DNA of 64,000 nucleotides from Gordionus sp. m RMFG-2023 (taxonomy: Eukaryota > Nematomorpha > Gordioida > Chordodea > Parachordodidae), in NCBI RefSeq assembly GCF_954871325.1, contig NC_088776.1, forward strand, positions 62,706,954 through 62,770,953, read 5' to 3'. Position 1 is the first letter of the stretch. Every line of letters starts with the position of its first letter. Both the position numbers and the translations under genes were made by a program. Shown piece by piece: positions 12,627 to 25,764 of the stretch. The notes beneath the pieces were generated by a model. It saw only the letters and a list, made by a program, of their open reading frames with translations, was not told where the DNA came from and did no database searches.

Positions 12627-12769
12627 TTCTACAGATTTTCCTATTTCCATTATTTGGTTATCAGATGTCCTTGTCAATAACTTCATTCTATATTTTTTGG
12701 CCGCCTGAAGAGGTGTAACTAAATTGAAACGTGCAAGAGATGGAGTCTCTTTGCGATAATTTACCCGTT
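12627..12769 (-). other. Candidate internal exon, unknown gene
   Basis: On the minus strand CTTTCACTTAG|AACGGG is a good acceptor and AGAA|GTAAAT a good donor, with an open frame between them. It contains KETPSLARFNLVTPLQAAKK and then MKLLTRTSDNQIMEIGKSVE. The 143-nt length is typical of an internal exon, and the local G+C is higher than that of the flanks. I do not recognise the protein. The end (G.SVEV.I) would suit the start of a PKD or immunoglobulin-like repeat, which would fit the stretch at 10553-10690 on the same strand, but no exon between them was found. It could equally be a chance frame. Confidence 0.25.
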
Positions 12770-13194
12770 CTAAGTGAAAGTTATAAATATATGATTGAAA
12801 TGAATATCGCATATATTATACAGAAATATTTATAGGAAAATTTATATTTGGGAAAAGGTACATTTTACATGCTAATAAAAATAATGTTTGATAAATGTTG
12901 TACTATTTTAAATGCATTATATAAGAGTATGTTTAATATTAAATTTGATTTTTAAGGATTATTAACCTTATATTTTTATTATATTTTCGTAGTTTTTGTT
13001 AAATATATGATACGATTATAACTTAAATATTATTTGGATAATTTTTATGTATGAAAATAGTTGTTTTATTAGCAAATATCGGTACAAGACTCCAATTATT
13101 ATAAATTCAAAAACTAGACACAAACACTCCCAGTATGTTTTTTTTAAACTATTTGTAATACTAGTCTAATAATTAAACATTTAAACGAAATAAC

Positions 13195-14772
13195 CAGGCG
13201 CGTAACCAATGGGGGGGGAAAGGGGGAAATTCCCCCCCCCCATCGCAAATTTGACTATTTTCATAAATATCATTTTAAGCTAATAAAAATTTTACCCCCC
13301 CCCCCCAGACCCCCCTCCCCCTACCCACACAAATCAAAATTTTACAAATATTTGAATATTAATTTTCCAACATATTATTCAAAAATATTAATAAAATGTA
13401 AAAATATTTAGTCAAAGAGATTGAAATCAAACGATAATTTATAAATAAGGCTGAGCATGAAAAAAAGTAATGTGTCGTTAGCAGCGATATCATTATTGAA
13501 TTCAATTGATCAATCAGAGTTTATCATTGCTGCTAGTTGCATCAATAAATTATTTTTAGCTCACTACTTTGTAGAAATTTACAAAAACCAAATTTAGATT
13601 TGGTTCAAGTTATTGATTTGGCGGAAAATATACATGAACAGGTAGATACAATAAGAATGAATGTAGATAAATATTTTCATAATATTTATCTAGACGTTGA
13701 ATCGAAGGCTAAATTTTATGATATAATACTAATTAAACCTCGTCTAGCACCTAGGCCATTTTTGAGATGAAAATAAATATTGGCTCAACTGAAGAATATT
13801 CTAAAATATCCATTTTCATCCCATTCTTAGATACTTTTTTATAGCAAATAAAAGTACGGGTTTTAGATAAAAAACAAGTCTTTAGCAATCTTCAAGTTTT
13901 ATTACCCAAAGATCCTTCTTCATTTTCTAATACCACTATTGGTAAAATTAAATATTTAGAAAAATTTTATTCCTATGAGATTGATACTGAAATAAATTTA
14001 ATCAGTGAATTCGAATTGTGGTATAAATATTTATACGTTTATCTATTTTACCTGAGCATGCTATTGATGCGCTCAATCGGTGTAAAGAAACCTTGGCTCA
14101 ATTTCCTAATATTTCGAAGTTGTTTTATATTCTTGCATGTTTGCCTATTACAACATGTACGAATGAAAGGACTTTTTCCAACTTGAGAAGGTTGAAAACA
14201 TATTTACGAAGTACTGAATCTCGGCTAAATGGGTTAGCTCTGTTAAATATACACAGAGATTTGGTTCCAAAGACAAACGAAATAATTAAAAATCTTGTAT
14301 TTGATAAGAAGTTAAAAAAAACTTGTTAATTTAATTATTTTCTAGTCAATATTTTAAACTACTATTAGTATTTTCAATAAAAAAAATTATATTCTACTTA
14401 TATTGTATGAGAATTTAAGCTGAGGCTAGTTTTTAAAGCAAATTTTATAAAAAAAATGACATTACACTTTATTTCAACTTTACATATAAATAAACCTTTA
14501 CATTTAAAAAAACTTTATTAAATATAATATACCTAACTTGAAATAATAAAAAAGAGGCTTGTAATATTCTATCCATAAGCACCAATTAGTAAATAATAGT
14601 TAAAAATAGAAATATAATTATTATTAAATTATTCATAATTTAATAGAATAGCTAAATAAGACCCGGCCGAAGGCCGGAGGAAAAGCTGGCCGAAGGCCAG
14701 GTAAAAGGGGTTTGGGGGCGAAGCCCCCAAAAAAATTTCCCCCCCTATAAGAAAATCCTGGATACGCCACTG
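13195..14772 (+). mobile_element. hAT element, ZMYM1-like, with 8-bp target duplication
   Basis: The terminal repeats are CAGGCGCGTAACCA on the left and CAGTGGCGTATCCA on the right (other strand). They are flanked by a perfect 8-bp direct repeat GAAATAAC at 13187-13194 and 14773-14780, the hAT hallmark. Subterminal regions are GC-rich: a G/C homopolymer block at 13210-13320, and hairpins of the GGGGGCTTCGCCCCC and GGCCTTCGGCC kind at 14660-14740. The element is 1.58 kb, about half of a full hAT, and holds only the later part of a transposase. The intact duplication suggests a fairly recent insertion of an already internally deleted copy. Confidence 0.88.
13466..14329 (+). pseudogene. hAT transposase remnant (ZMYM1-like, hAT C-terminal dimerisation domain)
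   Basis: Pieces appear in order but in changing frames: VSLAAISLLNSIDQSEFIIA (about 13475 on), LDLVQVIDLAENIHEQVD (about 13600), KPRLAPRPFLR (about 13735), then IFIPFLDTFL and FSNLQVLLPKDPSSFSN (13800-13930). Last comes an open 78-codon frame, 14093-14329, with FYILACLPITTCTNERTFSN and LRRLKTYLRSTESRLNGLAL. The last segment is the hAT dimerisation domain (usual form P.T...ER.FS.L...K...R..M...RL..L.L). The order matches ZMYM1/52-kDa-repressor-like transposases, whose N-terminal zinc finger and first catalytic part are missing. There are at least three stops or frame changes. It is a dead copy, and its start is undefined. Confidence 0.85.
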
Positions 14773-14780
14773 GAAATAAC

Positions 14781-16242
14781 AATACTTGTATCTAAAATCA
14801 ATAAGTAAGTTAGGAGTCAATAAGATTTGGTGACCCATAAATAGAGATGCAATTGGATCCAAGGTCGGGGAAGATTTTTCGTTACAAATAAACTTCTTCT
14901 AGAAAGTGGCACAATAATATTTAATAGCACTGCGGGACAATTATAGGGTTCAAAAAAAATTATAAGGGAATTTTTGGTACTTATATAAATTTAAATGATA
15001 TATGATATTTCCATTCCAAAAATATATTATACATGAAAATATTATTAAATTTTTTATAATATTATCAACATTATATACATATTGTAAATGCAATTCAGTT
15101 AATTCCCAATCTTCTCTGAATTTGTTTATACAATTTTTTTATAATGTAAAACATATTTTATAGAAATCTGGTAGTTAAAGAAAAATCACCAAATAAATAA
15201 AACAATGAAGTAGAAAAAAAAATGGGAAGGAGGATCAAGGGATGAAGGAGTGGATTATTAAGAAATCAGAGTGGTAAATCACGTTCTTTGGCAAAGGTTT
15301 AAACCCTCACTGAGTTATTTTTTTACCCAGTGATTTGATTAAGAAGAGCTAAATCGCCACCTGAAGTGAAACGCTGCGTTATTTTAGAATTTGGACATTT
15401 TTATTTGATTAAGCATAAAATATCGTATTAAAATATCTAATTTTTGATCTATGATCTTTATTAAAAAATATATATATAAATACCCATTATATAATTAATG
15501 GGTATTATTATTTCTAAAAAATGAATGTCTATAAAAAAATCTAAATGAGTTGCAACAATATGTTAAAAAAAACTAATTTACATAATTTATTTAAAGGTGG
15601 AGTGTGGGGGTCATTCAAGGAAATGATGGATGCTTAGAAAATTAGATCGAGAGATCTCTATAGAAATTCACTTTCATAGATAAAGCCACTCGCTTGGATC
15701 AAGGTATTAAAATAATACCATCTGGTCTTTATAAAGTATCATTAAGGTGACGAACTGGTCTGAGGTTGTAGAATATGTTAGCCTTTTAAAAGATAGTAAT
15801 ATATGCTGTCGATTGCTTTTTGGAGGGTTAGCGTCCACGAGAATTCGAAATTAAATAGTAGGTGCCCTTCATTGTTTAATATTTTACCACAGTCAACACA
15901 ATTAGATATTGTTACTGTGTTACAGTCTAAGCTGAGTACGATAGAGTTTCTAAATTGTTTTGCCGAGAGGAGCAATAAGAAATTGGGAGCTGAGTATTGC
16001 CTCAAGTCATTCTTAGTCAGTTTTAGCTATAAAAAAGATTGAGCCATGGTTGTGTTGATCTCAAGATGACCGTTGTAAGGAAGTAATCAACGGAACCTGC
16101 AAAAACTGGTAAATTTGGGTCAAGTTGTATTTGTCTATTACATGGTGGGGAGTTTTTATCACAAATGTTGATAGGTAATGTTAGGTGGTTGGTTGTCTAC
16201 ATTTTCGGGCTAGATAGTAAGGAATTCGTAGGAGATTATTAT
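14781..16242. other. Spacer with no supported gene
   Basis: Mostly AT-rich. Around 15803-16042 two frames of 75-79 codons overlap on opposite strands in less AT-rich DNA (plus strand: LPQSTQLDIVTVLQSKLSTI). Neither resembles a known family, and at least one must be a shadow of the other. They may be remnants of a mobile element. Confidence 0.45.
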
Positions 16243-18215
16243 TAGTGGCGTCGCTAGGGGAAGCGCATGGGCTCGAGCCCCCTGGAAAATTTGAATAGCC
16301 CCTGAAGAAAAAAAATTTTTTTTAATGAAATCTTAACCCTTAAAATAAAAATAAAATTTTTTGATTGCCCATAGAAAGATTTTTTTTATAATTCTATTAA
16401 GTAAAATATAGATTTAATTTTATTATTTAAAAATTAATAAGAGTATCTAAATATTTATTAATGAATACTATATTTTAAATATTAGATTAAATTAATACAT
16501 ATAAATTATATTTTAATTATGTCAGCTAGCAATCAAATTTTGTGTTAAATATAGAATATCAATATCACTCACTAATTAACAGTTGAAGCTTAATTGACTA
16601 TTATTATTTAAATTATTTTATAACCCTAATTAAATAAATAAAACCATTTATTAATTGAAAACTAAAAAATTTAATATTGTAATTAGCAGAGTTCGAAATG
16701 ACTAATCAACTGTATATTTATTTTTAAATTTTATTATCATACCTATTCCCTAAAAATATTTTCAAGGTCAAATAAGTATAATAAAAAGTAAGTAGACCTA
16801 TAGTTTATAATCCTCGATTATATACAGTTGTCTATAAAATATTAGATAAAATGTAACTTTTATAGACGTATTTGACAGTTATTATATTACAGCTAATATT
16901 ATAATAAATTTTACTAATAAATGCTTTTGATAATAAATATAGTAACAATTTGCTCTTAAGTATTTAACGCCATCTATTTAGTTAAAAATAATTTTAAAAA
17001 TTAAATATTTTATTATTCATTCTACAATAGATGTAATAAATTTGATTTCTTTTCTTTTTTAAGTTAGGAAAGCTATTTTTTTCTTTTTCAAAAAACAGTT
17101 TTAAGTTAAATTTTTATTACAAGAATATTTTTGATATTTTTACAAACTACTATTAATTTTAAGATATAATATACCAACTAGAGGTGGTGGGACAATATAT
17201 AAAATCTTAATTGTTTCATCATATCATTCTGGTCCTTATTTCATAATTCCAAAATGTTTCATTTCTAATATGGCATCCTCGCCATGTAAATAACTCAAGG
17301 CTTCAATATTTTGCACAATTATTTCTTCCAAAGATTTTTAGTGTTTTTATTTTATCAATTTATCCAACATAATATATTCTGATATTAATCGTGAGTATCA
17401 TGGCTATTACTGCAAATTAACCAGCATCTATTATTTGTGTTGCTATGTAATTTAAGATTACTACTACAACGGCTGAGAGCATATGATTGCATATTTTAGA
17501 TAAACAATAATGGTTAACTATGTAGTCGTTTATATATCATTTAAAATGGAAGATAATCTTTTAGATATTTAATATCTCACAATAATTTTCTCGATTATTT
17601 ATCAGCTTCCATCATGTCATCTAAAAGGAAGCTCTAACGACCATATAGTTTTATGATTTGGATTGGTCGTTTATACTCTCCTCTTCCAAAATTGTTGATT
17701 TTATTTAGGCCTATAAATTTTTCCTTATTAGTCAATTCTATAAAACATTGTCTAAAATGGTAACAGAGATAGATAACCTTTTGTCCATGTAAGTTGCTAA
17801 GAATTATATTATTGCATTATGCGGTTTTTAAAAACTATTATCAAGGCATTTGTATGGATTAATTAATCTTTTTAATCACTTGTAATTCTTTAGACGCAAA
17901 TTTTTTTTTTATCAGCAATCGAAAATATTTTCTACTTTAATATATAGATTTTGTGTTAAAAAAAATAATATATTTAAAAATGTCTTGTATTGTTTTAATT
18001 ATTTATAGGCCAGTTTATTTTATATGCATAATATAATAAATGAGAAAATTAAAATTCAGAATAATTGTTAAGAGTTAACAAATTTAAAAAAAGGTATAAT
18101 ATATTAATATTAAACCCAGCCGAAGGCCCACAAATTGGAGGGCATGGGAGGCGAAGCCCCCATAAATTTTTTTTAGTTGAGCCCCCTGAGATTGTAAAGG
18201 CTAGCGATGCCCCCG
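16243..18215. mobile_element. hAT-like non-autonomous element
   Basis: The left end TAGTGGCGTCGCTAG and the right end on the other strand (CCGGGGGCATCGCTAG) form terminal repeats sharing TCGCTAG-type cores. The flanks ATTATTAT and GTTATCAT are an imperfect 8-bp target duplication. The right subterminal block carries GGGGGCTTCGCCTCCC and GGCCTTCGGC hairpins like those of the element at 13195-14772. The interior (about 1.9 kb) is AT-rich and non-coding. An inverted, truncated copy with the same right end and the same flank (GTTATCATCCA) lies at 51477-52393, so insertion came before the duplication of this region. Confidence 0.65.
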
Positions 18216-18345
18216 GTTATCATCCATATTGTATTTTAATATCAAAAAATTCTATAACGAAATGAAAACATAAAGGGATTTTAAAATGATATATGAATAA
18301 ACGTATCATAACCCATTCAAAAAATATATAAATTCTAATCGTCAT

Positions 18346-18456
18346 ATTGGGGTATCAACAGCTTCTTGTGAGGCCTTATTCTCTATACTCAAGAGGGTTT
18401 TATCGAGCACCAGAGAGTTAATGAATGAAGACCAAGTAAAAAACATTTGGTACTAA
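18346..18456 (+). pseudogene. hAT dimerisation-domain remnant
   Basis: An open segment reads IGVSTASCEALFSILKRVLS, then STRELMNEDQVKNIWY and a stop. The S.TASCE.LFS.LKR...S.R..M.ED. pattern is the C-terminal hAT dimerisation domain. The rest of the transposase is not visible upstream, where the element at 16243-18215 interrupts. A terminal-looking sequence (CAGTTGGCACC at about 18605) may be the end of this older hAT. The same segment exists on the minus strand at 51181-51291 with a few differences, including two amino-acid changes. Confidence 0.75.
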
Positions 18457-18625
18457 TATGAAACTTGTTTAATTCGTTTAAGTTGAAATTTAAAAAATAA
18501 AATCATTGTAAGCATTTTTTAAAAAATAAATATAGCAAAAATATTATGAATATCTGACTGTTTGTTTTATTTTAAAAATATTGACCCACCCCCCTCCATA
18601 TAAACAGTTGGCACCTAAATTGGAA

Positions 18626-21440
18626 ATTCCTGACAACTGTCCTGCTAATATAATTAAAAAAAATTTTGGAAAATTTTCGCTGCTTTTTTTATTGAATAAT
18701 AGGGATATTAAATACGAAAAATCATGATAAAAATATAAAAATAAATTAAAGTTTTAAAAAATTTTAAAATATCTAAAATAAAAAAAATATTTATAAATAG
18801 AAAATTAATAAAATAAAAATTACCTATTTTTGTTAAGCGATAATCTAAATTTAGATGTATATAAACATTAATATCAACTTATTTTATTTATAAATATATA
18901 TATTTCTATAAAAACGAAGAGGTATAGAGTTCAAAGATATCCAGAAAGATAGATACTAAGCCGGGGTAATTATGACTATTCCTACCAAATAGACAGTCAG
19001 AATTCAATATATAGATATATTTAGAATTAAACTATTGTAAAGATGTTCACACTTTCCTAAAAATTATGTCATCAAAAATTTTTATCGTATATATTTCTAT
19101 AAAATTACCGATTTTCACGTATGAGTATGCTATTTGAGACGTATTCAAAAGGCATGGGCATTCTAAATAGAAGTAAATATGGTAAGTGTTTAATTTGCAT
19201 GGAAACTTAAACTTGATTATACTGGAATTTTTAACCTTGAAATATAATTCATCAATAAAATAAATTCCGTTTTTTCGTTCACTCTTCTTTCTTTCTTTTT
19301 TTTTATTTCTTTATTAATTTATTATATTTATTTATTAATTTATTATATTTATTTATTAAGTTATTATATTTATTTATTTATTTATTATACTTATTTATTA
19401 ATTTATTATATTTATTTAATTTATTTATAATTATATAAAATTATCACTATTTTCTCGTATTCCGAATTGTCAAGGTTACCAGAGATCTTAATTTCAATTG
19501 TATAGGGGTGTTTTTGAATAAGTCCTTCGATTATTGAATCATTAATTTTGAATATTTTTAGAAACCCTCTATCCTCTACCATTACATTTACACCTATAAA
19601 AAAATTAATTTGTGAAGCTTGTTAAAAATTTCAAATTATATATATATACATGGGAAGCCTGTCCATTGAGGTTTTAAAATCTCTCAATACATTAATTTTC
19701 TAAGATTTTCAGAATATTTCGTAAATTATCATTTTTTTCTTTTATATAATTAGTATAAAAAATCATAATTTTTTAAAAAAAAATTAAAATATATGTTTAT
19801 GAGATATTCTCAAGATAGGTATTATAGACTAGCTATAATCTATAAAATCAATTTTTTCTCAACCCACTTCTACAATAAGCCGGTATCAAAAAAACAAGTT
19901 CTTGGTTTCGGGTAGGGATTATTAACAATGCTTTCTAACGTTTTCATCAGACACCACAAATAAGAGATATGATTAGTAAAACATTTTAAAGATTTATTTT
20001 TAAATTAGTAAAGACTAAGATCAAGAACTAGAAATGATGCTTACTAACTAGTACAGACATAAAAGCATCGGTTCCATATTTTCAGTTTTTTTTAAAAAAA
20101 ATAAAATAAATGTATTTATTTCATAGTAAAATACTATAATATCACATATACATTATGAAATAATTATTAAGGACGATTTATTATAAATAAAGGGTGTTAT
20201 CCTCGTTCATATAGGTGTGTTCAGATTTAAATTCCAAGAGACTTGATGTAGTAAGCCTATCGATTTCGTTTTTTATTTAACCCAAGAGTTTATATACATT
20301 ATAATGTGAATTAACTTAATAAAATAGCAAGCATGATGAAAAACTCTCTTAGTGAAAAAAAAAAATATATTAATAATTTTTATATGCTAAACGCTGTAAT
20401 AAGTAATTATAAAGACCTGTCTAGACTTAACACGCTTAAATAATAGCTGTCCGCTAATCTTTATGATTGGACCGTTAACCTTCATTATTAAAAACCAATG
20501 TCGAGCTATTTTGTCTAACTTTCCGTATCTCATAATTTATAGAGATGATTGACAAAGAAGTCAAGATACCTTTATATCATTTTCAAATAAACGAATAAAA
20601 TACTATTGTTTTAAAAAAAAAAAATTTTTTTTTAAATATATAAACAGCTGATTTTTTTTTTTTTACAATTGATTGAATTTTAATTTTAAAATATATAAAT
20701 CAATAGATATTTTTGTTTTCGTAACTATGCTAAATATTTATGAGAAGAATTCTAAACATAATAGAATTAATATCGTATTTTTTAAACAAAAATTTTAAAT
20801 CACTTTCGTAAATCTAAAATTAAGTAATTCCGGACCTTCACTTCATAATTAAGGATCCATCATTATCATAGAAAAACTTACCTCCCACCCTTTATATTAT
20901 ACATTCAAAGCTCAAGTTTTTTTAAACCTGTTAATAAGATTAATAATTTTGTGAGTTACTATAGATGTTTCGAAGAACAATTTAATTATATAAGCGCAAG
21001 CAGAATGTAAAAGATAGATGAAGAATGAATTGTTTATTGCATTTTCATATACACTAAGCCAAATTAGAAATATATTTTACAGTTAAGTCTATTTATTATA
21101 ATATTGTTATTTATTTGTATTATGCAAACTTTTTTGTCCATGGAGCATCATTCTCCACTCCATTTGTCCATGGCATGCCAATAAAATGAAATAGAGGCTC
21201 ATCGCTTTAACGTATATCTTTCCATTATTAGGCTTGAATGCTAAATTTCTCATAATATAATATTTTTATTAAATTTAAAAAAAAATTAATATCTTTGGGA
21301 TGAGAAATTATAAAATAGTTCAATTACTATTTATTATTTATTTTATTAACAAAAAAAAAGGTAAACAATTTGTATATTTATAATAATAAAAAATTAAAAT
21401 TGATTATTTTTTTTTACAATATAAATATTTATCAAATCTA
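18626..21440. other. AT-rich spacer
   Basis: No gene is supported. The stretch contains the TTTATTTATTA tandem array listed separately and long A/T runs. Confidence 0.55.
19297..19432. repeat. AT-only minisatellite
   Basis: The array has about six to seven imperfect units of 20-24 bp of the form TTATTAATTTATTATATTTA. Such arrays arise by slippage. No further role is visible. Confidence 0.75.
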
Positions 21441-21795
21441 ATTAGAGGTCCACAAACTTCGGCCCGGCATGCTTCGACCCGATAAAAATTTTTTCTTGTA
21501 ATTAGGATTGATATATAATTCTTTGAAAAACAACAAGTCTAGTTCAGTAACTTTTAAAAACTATCAAATTTAGCGCTGAATTTAGTAAAGTATATTTATC
21601 AGAGATCTGCGGGCCTGGCCATTATAATTTTTTTAAATATAACCGGGCCGGGCCTGAAAATTTTCTTTAAAGAAATAGTCGGGCTGGGCCGGGCCTTATA
21701 TTTTAAAACCAAATATTTGAAATCGCCATTATTAGCTATAAAAATCAAAAATAAATTTTGAAAATAATATCTGGGCCGGGCTGCATGTTTCTGAT
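21441..21795. repeat. GC-rich MITE-like island (GGGCCGGGCC type)
   Basis: In otherwise AT-rich DNA, several blocks of CGGGCCGGGCC and TTCGGCCCGG appear. CAGAGATCTGCGGGCC at 21600 looks like a hAT-type terminus. The same AGATCTGC + GGCCGGGC combination recurs inside the palindrome loop (37405 and about 61120), so this is a dispersed family. Exact ends here are uncertain. Confidence 0.4.
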
Positions 21796-23410
21796 ATTTA
21801 TAAAGTTAAAAATCGCATTATCGGAACTTATAAATGAAATATAAATTTTAACCGTTTTTTTAAAAAAAAATATATATATATATTTTGATTTCCACTGTGG
21901 GGAATTTTTAAGAACGTGGCCTAATTATTTAGTATTAAAAAAAATAACTTTTGAATGTAACTGGGTTTTATGTATAGATATTATTTTTAAAAAAATTCTT
22001 TTCTAAGAATTATTTTTAATTTACATAAAGCTAGGAACTTGAAAATATAAAAGTTTCAATATTATGTGTTTTTTTTTAAAATTATTTATAAACCTAGATC
22101 AGTTTTTTTAACATGTCTAATCCTGCTAACTAAATTTCTAGATATATTAAATCTCAACAAATGTTTTTAAAGTTACTAATTAAATAGTTAATTATTTTTT
22201 ACAGTAAAGATTATCAATATTATTTATTTCAAATAAAAAACTTCTAGCTCTTATCTAAAAATAAAACATCTTTTGGAATTTAAATTAATACTTTTAACCT
22301 TTCAACCCTTTATAATATACAAAAATGTAAAATGTTTGCACTTTTAAGAGTTTAAACTGCTATAAGATATTAAAAAAGATTTTTTTGATTTTATAAGAAA
22401 TTTATAAATATTAAACGATTAATAATCTTCGATTATAATGTATAGTAAAAAACATTTTTGAAGTGGTATATTAATTATACTAGATGACTAAAAAGCAATG
22501 GCTCTATCTAGACAAGTACAACAGAAAACCTTCTGACGCAATATAAGAAGCAGATTACTAGATATAAAATAAATTCCTATATAAAGGAGTCTATCATTTA
22601 AATAGTGTAATGGAAACAAATTTTACATCAATGAACGATAAACAATCTTGATTAGTCGATTTAAATTATTTAAACATAATTTTCATATGTTGCTAAAATA
22701 ATTGAAATTTACATTATTTTGTAATAAAACTTTTATAAAAAAAAGCTTTTTAATTAATAGCTGTTTTTAATTACATTACACCTCAAACTTTTACTGGTAA
22801 AAAATTTGAAAATGATAATCAAGTTAAGACAATTAGGACATAACGCATTAGGCGTAAAAAAAAATCGTTTTAGACGTAAATTTTTGGATTTAGTTTCAAG
22901 GTTATAAAGCATAAAATATTTAAAATTCTAAACTCTGTTTGAATGAACCTCTGTCTTAATTACATTAGGGAGTTTATAATAAGCGCTGATGAATTCATCG
23001 AAAAAATTAACTCTCTATCCAAAAAGAGATTTAATTTGATTATTAGAAATTTAATAATATGCTTCTTAATTACATATTATTTTTTAGTTCCTATTTTTTT
23101 AAATACAATTTTAATTTATAAATCTTAAATGCTAAAATCATATTTGCAAGGTATCTTTTTGAAAACCTTTATTTTTTAAATTAAATTAGCTAGTGTTTAG
23201 AATCTATAAAAAATAATTTTTGTAAGATATCCCTTCCCCTCCTCCATAGCAAATTCTTTCGTACTCGTCTGGGCACAAGGGGGGATTGAGATTTAATCTC
23301 TGGCATTTTCCTTAGATTTCAGAGATGCCTACTGGACTCTTTTATATCTGAAATGGTCAAAACAAACTGGTTTCTTTATTTTAACCCTTTAAAAGTCCTA
23401 TGAACTAATT
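21796..23410. other. AT-rich spacer
   Basis: No supported gene. A 61-codon frame at 22943-23128 is hydrophobic at its C-terminus but has no recognisable features and probably arises by chance. A slightly less AT-rich patch at 23230-23340 shows nothing definable. Confidence 0.5.
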
Positions 23411-24059
23411 TGACATCATCATATTGCATGTTATTATTTTATCAATAATCAAAAAAAATATACTTTTATTTTTATTATTTTTTTATCACGTAACTTTTGA
23501 CTATATTTCCGTTTCAATTTTTTTTCTAAATTACTTGATTTTACATATTATTTAAATATATTTTAAATCAAAAAAAATTCTTAAAACTGTTAGCGCCTTA
23601 TCTAAATGTAGACAAAATGTTAAATTTATGTCATTACGCACTTATACTAGGATAGAAATTGTTAATTAATATTGCAAATATGATTTTAAAATTATAATCC
23701 CAAATCAATTTTTTTATAGCATGCGTATGAGTCATTTTATACATTTAAATTGTATATGTTGTTTTTATACCTGTATACTATGATAATGATAAGTCGAAGG
23801 TGATTTCGGAAACAGATTTTGACGATCCTTTGGATGATATTAATAAATGGGTATAGATTTGTTTATAAAAAGTAATTTTTTTAGAATTTGATAATATTTA
23901 TAAAAGTCCGAGCTATATCTAATCTCAGTGGTAATTAAGTTTCTTAAATATATATATATATATGATATCATTTGTTATAACATTATCTAAATTTAACTTC
24001 TATAGGTATTCAATCTTAGATTAAATATATTCATTCGATAGATACCTACATTGTAATAT

Positions 24060-25160
24060 TACACCGTTATAAAATTTAACATATCTTATTTCACACCAAG
24101 TTCAAGTTCATCTATTAATCTTCTTGTTTGACTTTCGTTCCCTCGTTGGATCTCAGGATTTTATTTTCCTTCTTGACTTGGTTTGGCTGATTCTACTATT
24201 TTATCTTTCTCCTAACTTTACTGTAATCATCTATTGTTATTGATTCGGGTTCAACTAGTTATTCCCCTATTCGTAGTTGGTCGGCTTGTTACCTAGGATT
24301 TTTCTTCTACATTACTAAGACAATTTAGCTTGTTGATTTATTATCTTTTCTTAACTTTTCCAGGGTGCGATGGCGGATTCCACTGGTATTACGGCAATAC
24401 CTGGTATATCTCTGCGTTGATTTTGACATCCTATTACAGCTGTAGTTTTTCGACATCTTAACCTAATTGTTCCCACCATATATAAATGTATCGTAATGGA
24501 TTTTATTGAAGTAATACCCTGGTGTCCTGTAGGCGAAGTGAGTACAGAATGATTAATCTGCCATTCCAAAATATAATGCCGTCGTCATTTTCTATTTCAT
24601 CTATTCTTATTCTAAAAGCTTGTAATTATGATTTTGTATATTTGTACCATTTAATATTTTTACTCATTTTAAGATTAGATTTTTTGCGGTTTCTTCTCTT
24701 AGTTCTATTCAAGGTAGAGTTAATGTGTCATAAGTAAGATTTCCTATATAATTCACTGTTTAATTTTCGCTTGTTAGTCTATCATCATTTTTCTCTATTG
24801 GATTCCGCGATAATGCATCTGCAATTATACTTTTAGGGCCATTCTTGTACATAATATCGTAATCATATGCGGATAATTTATAGGTCTAACGTAATAATAC
24901 TTGATTTGTTAAGGATGTTTAAATCTCTGTTACCACTCATATATTTTCATTAAAGGTTTGTGGTTAGTTATTACTTATAAACTTAAAATCATGATAGCAG
25001 TGCACATGATAGAAATTAGGGAATTGCCAACATCTGCGAAGGATATGACTAGTGGGACGCAAAATTATAATTCATACATTAGAAAATGCGCCCACAAATC
25101 TCATCTCACACTTCCAATGACCGCTCAGGGTAACACCACAAATCGAGTTGAGTTTTCATA
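24060..25160 (-). mobile_element. Ty3/gypsy retrotransposon pol fossil (RNase H to integrase start)
   Basis: On the minus strand, the end of RNase H (YDYDIMYKNG, then ADALSRNP, about 24.86-24.78 kb) is followed by an integrase N-terminal zinc-binding-like segment (SPTGHQGITSI through GCQNQRRDI, about 24.55-24.38 kb). ADALSR is diagnostic of Ty3/gypsy pol. The element is fragmentary and broken many times. LTRs, gag, protease and most of the reverse transcriptase are not visible. A mirrored copy lies at 47.09-48.19 kb, so the insertion came before the inverted duplication and is old. Confidence 0.8.
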
Positions 25161-25641
25161 AAATTTTATATAAATCTCATATTAAGGGGCAATCCTAAGC
25201 ATTAGACCTTTAAAGGTACTCATTTTAACACTTGGGCCGGCCGATATTTAATGCTTAACTAGTATACATTTTTTAGTTTAATGCTAAACAGTATTAATTA
25301 ATTAAAGTTATTTAAACAATATTATTAAGAAAATATTTTTTAATTGGAATCGAAAATTCGAGATAGAAACGCAAAAAAAATTAAAAAGAACTTATAAAAT
25401 GAACAAATCATTATAGTGATGTTTCCAAGCTCGTCCATATTATGATTAACATTGAAATTTAAATCTTGATAGTGCCTATCAAGTTAGTTTTCCAAATGAG
25501 TAATCAGCTTGTCTTGCAACCAGCGTGCCAGATCAATATAGTAAAGTTGGAGATGCGTTACGCCAGTACCCTTCCTTAATCATTCCTAGTATTGCTAAAT
25601 GAGCCGCTTGGGTCGATTATTAAAAAACAGTCCTATAAAGG

Positions 25642-25764
25642 TTTTAGCCAAAATAATAATATTTTATGTAAGCCTGAATATTTTACTCATATATGGCATA
25701 AAGGTGTTTGGGCCTCTATTTGTCAAAATCTAGAGGCTTTTCATAATACTATTTTGGCTAAAAT
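25642..25764. repeat. Short palindromic insertion, arm A only
   Basis: TTTTAGCCAAAATA occurs at 25642-25655 and, inverted, at 25751-25764. Arm B has a single copy of the motif at the matching place (about 46655), so a small foldback sequence was probably inserted in A, or lost from B. Confidence 0.4.

Noticed and set aside
15778-16042. Opposed 75- and 79-codon frames
   Set aside because: No motif on either strand, and both cannot be coding; kept only as a comment in the spacer entry.
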